Source: Psophocarpus tetragonolobus
Taxonomy: Eukaryota > Streptophyta > Magnoliopsida > Fabales > Fabaceae
Length of the DNA: 64,000 nucleotides
Assembly (NCBI GenBank): GCA_037954015.1
Contig: CM075691.1
Coordinates: 37,691,032-37,755,031 of the forward strand
Direction of reading: 5' to 3'
A program made the position numbers and the translations under genes. Shown here in pieces: positions 1-10,276 of this stretch; the stretch's first letter is position 1, and the number at the start of each line of letters is the position of its first letter. Below the pieces are notes generated by a model. It made no database searches. It had not been told where the DNA came from and was given only the letters and a program-made list of their open reading frames with translations.

Positions 1-485
1 TGGATTCGTCAAGACAAATATCTCTACATCATCTTACTTGGTTAATGCAGTACTAAGGCCAGTGTCGTCATGTCCATGGTAGAAACATCATGAGTTGCTT
101 GGTTCTCCTTGGAACGTATCAGTAACGGATGTGTGCGAAGTTTGTTAGTTTGTTGACCGAGGTGTGACTCGTTTCTAAGCAGTGACAAGGTTATTTATTT
201 CGAGGTCTTCTCGGTACACATGCCCCCAAGCTCACGTGGGAATAGTGATGGACCATGATAAGTTAAAATTCGAAGTGCATGAAATATATCCCGAGAAGTG
301 CGCGTGTTGCATGGGGAGACAAAACGTGCAAGGTACGGGAACTGTCACAACCCTAAGAAGTTGGGGCTTCTACAATAGATGCCTGGGTAGTCCTGCTCTC
401 TGACAAGTGGACACTTCGGGACCATTGATTAATTATGATCAGATGGCTAGGGTTAACTGGCACATTGAGCCCAATGGGCCAGCTG

Positions 486-497
486 TATATAAATAGG
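486..497 (+). promoter_or_regulatory. TATA box of the antisense transposon gene
   Basis: TATATAAATAGG lies about 105 bp upstream of the ATG at 600. The surrounding GC content is higher than in the AT-rich intergenic DNA, so the match is less likely to be chance. It suggests the gene antisense to the retroelement had its own promoter. Confidence 0.5.
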
Positions 498-599
498 GTT
501 GCAGACACGTTCTCCATCCACCACACTTTCTGACACTCTGGAGTGTAGGAATATCTGATAATCCAATATCAAACGTCTTATATGTAAAAGGTATGTATC

Positions 600-2497
600 A
601 TGTCGACGAGTTTGAGCAAGTCGTCCCATACTGAGTCATCATCTTCCGAGGATGGAGAGTGCGAGAATTCCAGGGTGGGTAGTCCATAATACTGGGGGCG
701 AAGTCTCTAGTTTCATAGAGGTGGTGTCAGCTCGTGCAAAGCAGTTAACCGTGGCTACGAACCTAATAGTGAAGGTGGTCAATAACTCTACCCTTGCAAG
801 GTATGAGTAGATGAAGCCTTTCATCTTGTCATATAGGTTGTGCCACACTAAAGTTAGGTACTTATAGTGGATTGTAGATAACTTCCACCGAACTCACTCT
901 ACTAGATGCGGAGAATCATATCTTTAGTATGGACATATGTAAAAAGTTCGCTAGAGTTTGTTTTGGCCGAGGTGATTCCGGTGAATATTTATTTTTTATG
1001 TATGACTACATTTTCTTAAATTTTCACATTCAACTCCCATTTGATGAGTTCATGATGCTCGTGCTCCGTATGTTGAATGTTGCACCAAGCCAATTACATC
1101 CCAATAGTTGGGCCACTCTGCAGTCATTTCAAATGCTCTACGGGGCATTGTACGTAGAGCCCAATCCTAGTATTTTCCTATACCACTACTGTATTCGCCT
1201 AGGTAAGACCCCGATGTGGGTTTCATTGACCGGTTAGTAGAATTTTTGTCTGTTTAGTCCATATACCTCTTCCTTAAAGGATTTCAAGCGAGGGTTCTTC
1301 AAGGTCGGTGCTGGACCTCAGGGTCGTAAGTACATGTATGACGAGAACAACCGACCTAGATTTCCCTTATATTGGACGCCGAACCCATGATGGTGAGTGG
1401 CTAAGGTAGCATATGCTGGAGAACAACTTAAAGTTACTATCTATTTTGGACGATCTTCCCTATCGACTTTTCACGAAGTCTATTTTGAGGTTAAAATTGT
1501 CTACCCATCTTAGCAATTTACTTTTAGTTCATAATTTTAACTTGGATAATTTTTGTTGTCTTTGTAGGTGTTATGGCCGACAAAGTACCAAAGGGTTCTT
1601 GGTTCTCATTCAAGAAAATTCATGAGGGCCAGACTCAGGAAAGCAAGAAAGAGAACGTGGCAATGGGGCCTAAGGCTATTGGTCTGCTCAACCTGCAACC
1701 GCCACCGCTCGAAAATACAAGGAAAAGGAAGGACAACAAGAAGAGGAAAGAGCCAAAAGGGAGAGATAAATCGGGTGTCCCTTCTAAGAAGCTCACTCAG
1801 AAGACTCTAAGTTTTGAGAAGTCATCAGGCTCGCCTAACACCTCTATGCCGAACGGGTTCTTTCACCCAGACTTGAGAATGAGGAAGAAGACAAAAATAG
1901 TCGAGTACACCCTGGAAGAGTTAGAGTTGATTGATGGTCCAATATTCGAGGAGATAATGACCAGTTATACAAAATTGCAAGCTCGTGCTTGGATGTTGTG
2001 ATCCAAAGGTTGATTCGAGATGCTCTAAAGAACACAGGGATAGATAAGCTAAAGAAAGAGCTTATGGAGTCTCGCACTTCTCTTGTTGGCCAATAGTGTC
2101 CTTTTTTAGGACCTGCTAATCTCAAAGGGAAAGGGAAACTTGAGGAAGACAAGTACCAGTTTGCTGAAAAGAGCTAAAGACGACGTTGGATCATCTCATA
2201 AGGCTAAGGCCAACTTGGTCGAGGTGTCAAAAAGGGAGGCCAAGGCAACCATCGAAATCAGCCATTAAAGGTTTTAAGAAGGATGTTCACCAAACTGCCT
2301 TCCTCTATCAAGTTAATGTGACCCAATTTGATGTGGAGCACAACATCTATCAGGGTAGCATGCTTCTTGAGAAAGAGATCACAGATTCAGACGTTGATGC
2401 AGAAACTACTGTTGATGATGCTCCCCTACTTACTTCCATTTTTAAGCTCTTTTTTGTTTCTAGGGGTTTATCATTGATTGTAATAGTGGTCATATAA
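600..2497 (+). pseudogene. Decayed 'putative gypsy type transposon' gene (PF04195-like)
   Basis: The likely start is the ATG at 600, followed by a Ser-rich N-terminus that soon meets a stop. The best-preserved block is 929-1237 (102 codons): a segment with LPFDEFMMLVLRMLNV, then APSQLHPNSW and FQMLYGALYVEPNPSIF, which has the layout of the plant PF04195 family (proline, then a leucine-rich helix, then a conserved HPN-W). A frame change at about 1240 leads into a block with GFFKVGAGPQGRKYMYDENN (about 1277-1390). A pyrimidine-rich acceptor ends at 1567, before a basic, Lys-rich exon 1573-2001, and further acidic and Lys-rich pieces run to 2497. Several stops and frameshifts show it is dead. 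It is antisense to the pol remnant at 3352-5606. The function of the family is not known. Confidence 0.65.
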
Positions 2498-3350
2498 TGA
2501 CCATTAGTTTGTTTATAGAACGGAGATCATGGCCATTTAAGAGCCATTGTTTTGTAGTACCTAGGATGCTTACGCATCCCCTTTTGTAATATCAACACTG
2601 ATTTCAGGTAAAATGATTAATGATAATTGCCCTTTCACTTTTCCAAGACATGTATGTCTACTTTAAGCATTCTTTATGGTGTTATAAATGTTACTTATTT
2701 TATTTGTTAAGTCTTAGGTTGAATGGTCCATGTGTGTGCTCAAAAACTGAATGGTGATTTTTTATGGTGTGATGACCGAATTGCCGAGTTAACCACGACA
2801 TTGTTAGTTGTAGTTTTGTTGTATTTGTGTCGTTGGGATCTTTCTCTTTATAGAATGAAGATTCCATGTTAAGCATATGTCAAAAGGAGTCATTCATTGA
2901 GAATGGAATTGCCCTTCCGTGTATACGTGGATAAATACACTTTTACAAAATGAGATTACCGAGTAGAGATATGGTGAGGTGTATGCAACAAACTTATATG
3001 ATAAAAGGTAGACTTGTTTGATTAATCAAAATGGATGTCTTATTAAAACTTCCCAATCAACAACCACTTGGGAAAAAGATCGGTGGTAGGAAAAATAGTA
3101 CATCGGTCTATATTACATAGGAGAGCTAACTGTAATAAGATTTGATTTGAGGTGTGTTGCAATATTCCACGACCTTGGTAAAATTTCTCCTAAGAGATGC
3201 TCTAATTTGTAAGCTCCATTATCCAGATTTTAGTTGATTCTGAAAGGGTCTTCCCAGTTTGATGCAAACTTGCCTTGTTGGGGTTCTCGTTGGGCTTTTC
3301 CCCTCATTCGCCAAACGAGGTCTCCTTGCTTGAAGGACCTCAATCTGAAA
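2498..3350. other. Spacer between antisense gene and pol
   Basis: No ORF of note. The first 150 bases are GT-rich and could hold the polyadenylation region of the + strand gene. From about 3190 the sequence becomes the decayed C-terminal tail of the integrase on the - strand. Confidence 0.4.
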
Positions 3351-3351
3351 T

Positions 3352-4480
3352 TTATGCTGTATTTTTAGTAGCCCGTTTCTTGCATGTTTCCACTTCTATC
3401 GGGATCATGGTGTCTATGGCGTACGTGAGGCTATAAGGAGTCTCCTGGGTTACTGAATGTGGTGTGCATCTGTAGGCCCATAGGATTTCTGACAACTCCT
3501 CGGTGCATCTACCCTTATTCATGCCAAGTCTTTTCTTCAACTCTTGCAATATAACCTTATTCGCAGCTTCGACCTAACCATTTGTCTGTGGGTGTTCTAC
3601 CGACCTGGTCACATGAATTATATGTAATCCTTTAAAGAATTCCTAAAACTTTTTATCAATGAATTGTCGACCATTGTCTGTGACAATAGTGTGAGGATGC
3701 GAAAATGATATATAATGTTCTACCATGTGAATTTCTGTATGTTCTTGGCGATGATCCGAAATAGGGATTCAACCTCAATCCACTTAGTAAAATAATTAAT
3801 AGTAATAATTAGGAACTTGCACTGTCCCTTTTCCAAGGGGAAAGGGATGATGATATCCATTCTCCAAATCGCAAAGAGCTATGGCGAGGTGATGTTTCCC
3901 AATTCACGCAGAGGTGCTCTTATGAGGTTCCCATGTTGCTGACAATCCTTGCAGCTCTTGATGAACATTTTAGCATCTCACTTGATTGTGGTCCTGTAAT
4001 ACTTTACCCTCATGACTTTGGTAGCTATAGCACGAGCACCGGAGTGAAACCTGCACACCCCTTGGTGAATTTCTTGCAAAACATAATACCTTTGGGCTAG
4101 GGGAGGCACTTGAGAAGTCCATCGAGTATCCTCACTTGAACATTTCGTCTCCTATTAATACAAAATTTATTGTCCTCGTGCATAATGCTCAGGCCAATTT
4201 ATCGTCGGCCAATTACTCTCCCCTTTCTAATAAGTTTCTTATTGTCATCATCCAAATGGGCTCCTGTTCAATAGCAGCCACTAGCATGTGGTTAACAGTT
4301 AGTTCCTCCAAGGTATGTTGGATGACTGTCTTATATTGACTCGACTTTTTAGTACTGGCCAATTTAGCAAGGATGTCGAGTCGGTTGTTGGAATTTCTCT
4401 TAACATGTTCAATCCTAAGGTGTTCGAAATGTTTTTTGAAGTTGTTAACTGCATAGTAATATTGTAGTAAAAGAGTCACT
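3352..4480 (-). pseudogene. Ty3/gypsy RNase H-integrase remnant
   Basis: On the - strand, 4479-4213 encodes the end of an RNase H domain: IEHVKRNSNNRLDILAKLAS carries the family pattern of a histidine followed by N..D.LAKLAS. The integrase follows. Its core near 3700-3550 is recognisable only in broken frames, and 3549-3352 keeps the motif LWAYRCTPHSVTQETPYSLTYA, which is the usual integrase end segment before the C-terminal tail. Stops and frameshifts separate the pieces, so no functional integrase can be made. In an intact element these domains would process and insert the retrotransposon cDNA. Confidence 0.8.
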
Positions 4481-4797
4481 TCGGCAAACCAACTTTGTTG
4501 CTCCCATCTCTTTGTCTAAGTCGGCCGAACTTGGACAACTCAACTGACCATGATATCATCCATCCTACTAGTTTAGGTTTGCACAAGACCTTGAAGATGG
4601 GATAGTCCGTTTTGACCACCACTTGATATCCTTAGAAGTATGGTCTCAGACGTCTTGAGGTTGTGACCAAGGTTAAGCCAAGCTTTTTAATAATTTGGTA
4701 CCTTTGCTCAGGCTCATGGAGTGTTCGGCTAATGAAGTATATGGGCCCCTGAAGTTGTTTAACCTTTTGGACCACCACCGCATAACGACCTCGTTGG

Positions 4798-5660
4798 TCA
4801 CCAAGAGGTATATAGCAAGAGGTTTTCCTCGGTGACTAGCTTCAGTAGTGTTGGTGAGGTAAAGAAGAAGGCTTTGAGCTCTTGGATTGTTGTCTCATGG
4901 TTATCTATCCATTCAAACTTGGAGTTTTTTCTCACTAACCTGACCATATGTTTGCTTTTATCTACTAACTTTGGCTGGAACCTTGAAAGGGACGTCAACT
5001 GTCCTATGAACTTCTATAAATATTTTTTGTTATGCGGGCTTTTCATGTCAATGAATGCCTGATACTTGTCAGGATTGACCTTTATCCCTTGTGCAAGAGC
5101 ATGAAACCGAAGAATTTTCTACTCTCAACTCCGAAGACACACTTAGCTAGGTTTAATCTCTTATGATATTTTCTAAGAGAGGAGAATGTTTCAGACAGGT
5201 CATTTGCATGCTTCTCATATTTGTTTGATTTGACCACTATGTCATCTACATAAACCTCAATGTTTCTTCCAATTTGACTCTTAAAAATTTCATCCATCAA
5301 TCGTTGATATGTCACCCCTGTATTCTTCAAGCCAAAACGCATGACCTTGTAGCAATAATTGGCATTGTTTATTATGAAGGATGTTTTATCCTCATCAGGG
5401 GGTTACATTCGAATTTGATTATACCCTGAATATGCATCTAGGAAACTCATCACCCGATGTCCAGCGGCTCCATCAAGAAGCCCATCTATACTCGGAGTAA
5501 GGTATGTGTCTTTCAGGCATGCTTTGTTCAAATCTGTATAGTTTGTGCACATATGCCATTTTCCATTTCCTTTAATGACCATGACGACATTGTCTAACCA
5601 AGTCATGTAATGTGCTTCTCAGATAAACCCTGTGTCTAACAACTTGTTTGTTTCTTTAAT
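4798..5660 (-). pseudogene. Ty3/gypsy reverse transcriptase remnant
   Basis: 5606-5403 carries the N-terminal finger/palm part (GNGKWHMCTNYTDLNKAC, then FLDAYSGYNQIRM). 5342-5082 carries the palm with the catalytic YVDD box in EVYVDDIVVKS, followed by the thumb stretch SLRKYHKRLNLAKCVFGVE. 4998-4798 is the reverse transcriptase/RNase H connection (TSLSRFQPKLVDKS). A stop separates the first two blocks. The wording LRKYHKRLNLAKCVFGVES is typical of Tat-lineage elements (recalled, not searched). Upstream gag and protease are absent. Confidence 0.85.
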
Positions 5661-5706
5661 AGCGGTTTTCCTTGGGGTTTCTCCTACTTTCCTTTTTGGT
5701 GAAGGT

Positions 5707-6463
5707 AAAAATTTAATAAATATATTAAAATAGATAGGTTACAAATTTAAGTCCATTTTTAGGATATTGATTTATTTGAGTCAACCATTTTTTTATCATC
5801 ACATTATAAATGTTCCTTATACATGTTTCTACATTCTACTAATAAAAAAAAGTACATATTTTTAGTTTTTTAAAGTTGAGAAGTATATCCTAATTTATAA
5901 CATTGACATATATTAATTTTTTATATTAAAAAATATATTTTAATTCATAGTGTTTATATATTAATTTTTATTTTCAATTTATATTTTTAAAAGTGATCAA
6001 ATTAAATTTATATTAATATAATTTTCAAATTATTCAAAATTTAATTATATGTTGATAATTAATTTCATGTAATTATTTTCACATATTATAATTTTATTTT
6101 ATCCATATAATAAAATAAGTGTATTTTATTGCAACTATTTTACTTATATAAAAATATATAAATAAATATATTTTTATTTAATAGTATGATACAGTATTGT
6201 TAATTATTTAAGATTTAAAAAACTAATTAATGAACATATAAAAATCTATGAATTTTATATCAACATATATAAGTAAAATATATACATCACTATGATCTTA
6301 AAAAGTATGCTAATTTTTTCTTGTAGAAAATTATTTTAAATTTATGTTAAATAATATAATAAAAAGCCTTGATAAGAGCATTTTAATTCATTAAATCAAA
6401 TCTACTGGTGTGAAAAATTGTATCAATATCTATAAGATATTGATTTAATTCATTTATACTAAA
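5707..6463. other. AT-rich spacer
   Basis: Very AT-rich with long A and T runs. No ORF, RNA gene or repeat was recognised apart from the left edge of the MITE that starts at 6464. Confidence 0.6.
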
Positions 6464-6618
6464 TAGTTTAATTAGTAAATTTACATTCAATTACAACTCT
6501 TAATTTATGCTAAGTTTAACATTACCAATTTATAATTTAAAAGTCATATAAATTAAAAGATGTGATTAAATGTTAGTGTAATATTCTTTTACACTGTCAG
6601 TACATACAAATTAAACTT
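6464..6618. mobile_element. MULE-type MITE, copy A
   Basis: Terminal inverted repeats AGTTTAATTAGTAAATT (left) and AATTAAACT (right) enclose a palindrome-like interior containing TTAAAAGTCATATAAATTAA. The 9-bp flanks TATACTAAA and TAAACTAAA match at eight positions, which fits a Mutator-type target duplication. The same family recurs at 7671, 14858 and 20468. Confidence 0.6.
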
Positions 6619-6874
6619 TAAACTAAATTACTAAATCGAAAATTATTTTGAAGTGAATTTTTATTTTCACAAAAAAAAACTTTATGAAATAAAACTTTAA
6701 AGTAATTACAAATCTAGCCCCACAGGTTTAGTGTAATTACAAATACTTTCTCTTTTTTTTAAACTACACATATCTCCTTATTTTTATATACTCATTATTA
6801 CTGTAGTCCTCATTTTCAAACTACACATGTTTCCATTTATTTTTGCATTATTACGTTTTATTTCATGTGGATGT

Positions 6875-7201
6875 GACATGAATTATTTTTTTTCTTCAAG
6901 TTTTGTAACAGTCAAACAATGAAGGTGAGAGAAGTGTTGACTGTGAAGTTTGAAAAATATAGGGGTGCATGTGTAATAGCATACAGAACTTAGGGGTACA
7001 TGTATAATATCATACAAAACTTGAAGGTGAGAGAAGTGTTGACTGTGAAATTTGACATGAATTATTTTTTTTCTTCAAGTTTCGTAACAGTCAAACAATG
7101 AAGGTGAGAGAAGTGTTGACTGTGAAGTTTGAAAAATATAGGGGTGCATGTGTAATAGCATACAGAACTTAGGGGTACATGTATAATATCATACAAAACT
7201 T
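6875..7201. repeat. 179-bp tandem duplication
   Basis: 6875-7053 is repeated at 7054-7201, nearly identical, starting with GACATGAATTATTTTTTTTC and ending at ATACAAAACTT; the second copy is partial. Inside the unit a roughly 32-base segment (GAAGGTGAGAGAAGTGTTGA...) is also present twice. The near identity suggests a recent duplication. Confidence 0.85.
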
Positions 7202-7512
7202 ACTCAATACATATGTAATAAATTTATGTATGATATTAGAAAATTTTCAAAAGAGGGGTACAACTGTAATGAGTACATAAAAGTAAAGGGTATGTACTCC
7301 CGTTCTCAATGTTGATAACCGTACTTTTAAACAATAGTTATGGAAAGCTAAAACTTCCTTTAAAAATACATAAAGAATGGATGTAGGGCAAGAGAGCAAT
7401 ATAAGATAATTACTGAGAATAAAAATTGACAAGTAACAAAGTAATCAAATAATGCCATATGTTTTATAAAAAAAAATAATGCTACGCATCCAAATTTACA
7501 TTATTATTTTAT

Positions 7513-7959
7513 AGAGTAAATTATAATAACATTTCTTAAAATTTAGTGTAATTATATATACATTTCTATTTTTTTAATCATTACTTTCTTATTACTGAGA
7601 GAGTGACTGCCTAAGGTTTGATTAGGTTGTCAGTATAATGTTTTGAAACATATAGAAGATATTATTATAAGAGTTTAATGAGTATGCATTGACATAGTAA
7701 AAAAAATATCTTTTTGGTAAGCCCACTGTAAAAGAATATTACACTGACATTTAATCACATATCTTCATTTATATGACTTTTAAAATATTAATTGGTAAAG
7801 TTAATAAAGTTACCATAAATTAAGGGTTGTGATTAAACGTCAGTATAAAAAATCTTACCCTCACCATACATATTAATTAAATTCCTAAAATAATGTGTTT
7901 TTAAAGTTAAAGGGAGATTAAGATATGAAAACTGAGATAGTATTACTGTAATTTACTCT
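7513..7959. mobile_element. TIR element interrupted by MITE copy B
   Basis: The left end is AGAGTAAATTATA and the right end TGTAATTTACTCT, imperfect inverted repeats of about 13 bp. Perfect 7-bp flanks ATTTTAT lie at 7506-7512 and 7960-7966. The interior carries MITE copy B at 7671-7884, so this element was the target of a later insertion. A relative with the same termini sits in intron 2 of the lipase gene (54075-54341). Superfamily is not certain. Confidence 0.6.
7671..7884. mobile_element. MULE-type MITE, copy B
   Basis: Begins GAGTTTAATGAGTATGCA and ends TATTAATTAAATTC. The interior carries the family signatures ACACTGACATTTAATCACAT and TATATGACTTTTAAAATATT. Flanking duplications are too decayed to be sure. 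It is nested in the element at 7513-7959. Confidence 0.6.
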
Positions 7960-7966
7960 ATTTTAT

Positions 7967-9540
7967 GTTACAGTAAATAAATTTAAATCAAATAAATATT
8001 TTTTGTCAACTTAAAATCTTAATCTAACAACTTACAAGTAGTCAAGTCTCTTTAATATTGACTCAAAGCAATGATTTTTGTTACATTAAAATCCCGAACG
8101 ACTCACAATTATCCAAATCTTTTATAAGAAATATATAAATATAAATTATCAAATTATAAATTGTACTATAATTATTAAGAATATTATATATATATATATA
8201 TACAAAGATAAATTTTATTGAATTTTAAATAAATAAAAACACGTCTTATAAGAATAAGAACAATTATAGGATTATTAGAAATTGTTTGTTGAAAATTAAT
8301 TTTTCATAATTTTTATCAATCAGAATTATATAAAAATAATAATATCATCAGAATGATGCATACAAATATAAAAGAATGATATATAAAAATAAGATATATG
8401 ATATTAAAATTAAATAATAAGAACTACACATGTTTTCTGTGTTTACTTCATATTGACTATACAAGGGTGAAATCATATTAGTGATTAATTCAATCACAAT
8501 ATTATTATGATTATATTCTATAAAATCATTTAAATATCTTTAACTATTATAAAATTAGGTTAGTTATGTTATATTTTTTAAAATTCTATAATAAATATCA
8601 AATACATAATTTATAAGAAAATATTTGATGATTTATTTTTATAAATTTATATTCAATAAATTTTCTCTTATAATGATAACCTTAAAAAAATTGACAATTA
8701 AAAGGCTTAATTTCAATAAAAAAAATACCCACAATATCTTAAAAACATAATTTACAATTAATTTTTTATAATGAATTTTAAATTAATAAAATTTATTTTA
8801 TTGATATTTTTTTATATTTAAATTAGATTTTTATATTCAAATAAATTCTGTAATACTTGGACATTGATCTTAGCATATTTTAAAACTTATGACTTTTTAT
8901 TATGTATAATACATAGTAATATATAATTATCAATATCTATTTATATATCTATCTTCATAGTACTTTAATTTTTGTTTTTCAAGTATAATTTGGATAGGAT
9001 CTAGCTAGTTTGACCATAAATCTAAATAAATTAGTAGGGGGTAGCTAGTACATCTTGATTCTATTTAACTTTGCTATGGAAAGTAGGTTTACCACTAGAA
9101 TCAATACCACATGCAATGATTTATAGTTATATATTTTATATTATTATCTAATAAAATTATAACTGACAACCTAAATTATAATTTAGAACCTGAAAAAAAT
9201 CAATTAAATTAAAGTAATCAAATTAAGATAAAAAAGTTATAGGATGAAATTAATTTTGATAAATTTTATAATAATCCAAAGGATAATGTATGGTTAAATT
9301 ATTCTTAATTTTATAGGGATACAACTTAATTAATATATTTTACATAATTTTACTAAATTATTGTTAATTTTTAAAATTTTTTTACAATTATATATGAGTT
9401 CTTTTATATATGAATTTTCATAAAAAAATTTTCTTCTAATATTTTGTTTGTCTAACTATCCGTTCAATTGCTACATTTAAATCTCATAAAGTTTAACCAA
9501 ATTCATTTACTTTTATATTTAAGTAAATTTCTACATATAG
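7967..9540. other. AT-rich intergenic DNA
   Basis: No gene. There is a short (TA)n run near 8186-8202. Otherwise only low-complexity A/T-rich sequence. Confidence 0.6.
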
Positions 9541-9769
9541 AAGGTTCGTGTAGAGCAACATCTTATGTTTAGCCCCCTCTACCCAATTTCGAGTAAATCC
9601 AAATCTGTGGGGGCTTTGTTATCTTAAAAGCTGTCTGTAGGGGGGTATTTTAGTAGTCCAAATCTTGAGTTTTCTGTTTTTCTAGGTCAAAGGTCTTTCA
9701 AATTTGGAAAATGCGTTTTAGGTACCCAAAAGTGGCCATAGGTTGAGTTTTGGTCTTTAAAAGGTGGGA

Positions 9770-9935
9770 TATGCAAACTCATAAGGAGTTAGCTCAATAG
9801 CTCACTAGTTGCTCTTCTGTGGAGGTCTTACTCAATTCCCTTCGGGAATTGTGGCCTCTTTATGAGTAGGGAAGAGTGCATGGGGTGTTGGGCTCCCTAG
9901 CTCTTAGCTTTAGCTGCGGGGGCGGGGAAGGTAAA
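9770..9935 (+). mobile_element. Possible degenerate tRNA-derived SINE
   Basis: A tRNA-like A box (TTAGCTCAATAGC, about 9789) is followed about 40 bases later by a weak B box (ACTCAATTCCC, about 9830). This spacing is usual for plant SINE heads. The block is much more GC-rich than its surroundings (up to GCGGGGGCGGGG). No target duplication or oligo(T) tail was seen, so the call is tentative. Confidence 0.3.
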
Positions 9936-9949
9936 GCACTACTCAAACG

Positions 9950-10018
9950 AGTTTTTTAGTTTTTAAATATTAAAATACTGAAATTAGTTTTATAAAATTG
10001 TTAGCAAACAAACACTTA
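9950..10018. mobile_element. Fragment of the foldback family
   Basis: About 65 bases (GTTTTTTAGTTTTTAAATAT through AAACAAACACTTAGTG) match the middle of the foldback elements at 19353-20019 and 21022-21823. It looks like a piece of a third copy. Confidence 0.5.
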
Positions 10019-10120
10019 GTGTTTCTACGAATAAGTTTGAGATTAATGAAACATAAAATAAATAAAATATTAAAGGACATCAAGAAAATAAGACTAAGGT
10101 ATAATGTTTGTAACAATTTA

Positions 10121-10276
10121 GTGCACTTTGGCAATAAAAAAAAATTAAATATAACATTTGTCTTTATTTTTAGACTACAACAAGAGGAAGAAAAATTAGT
10201 GCACTTTGGAAATAAAAAAAAATGAAATATAACATTTGTCTTTATTTTTAGACTACAACAAGAGGAAGAAAAATTA
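10121..10276. repeat. 78-bp tandem duplication
   Basis: 10121-10198 and 10199-10276 are almost identical, each starting GTGCACTTTGG and ending GAGGAAGAAAAATTA. There are only two copies. The 75-codon open frame across it is a product of the repeat and not a gene. Confidence 0.85.

Larger units (their letters stand above)
1..5706 (-). mobile_element. Truncated Tat-like Ty3/gypsy retrotransposon
   Basis: Reverse transcriptase, RNase H and integrase remnants lie in that order on the - strand between about 5660 and 3350, which is the Ty3/gypsy domain order. A decayed gene runs on the + strand in the region that would be downstream of pol (600-2497). Gag, protease and the 5' LTR are missing: recognisable sequence stops abruptly near 5706 in AT-rich DNA. 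No LTR boundary could be found at the left, so the element may continue outside the window. Antisense extra ORFs between pol and the 3' LTR are known in plant Tat-lineage elements; assignment to that lineage is inference from the reverse transcriptase and RNase H wording. Confidence 0.75.

Noticed and set aside
9998..10225. 75-codon + strand ORF
   Set aside because: Its repeated wording comes from the 78-bp tandem duplication.
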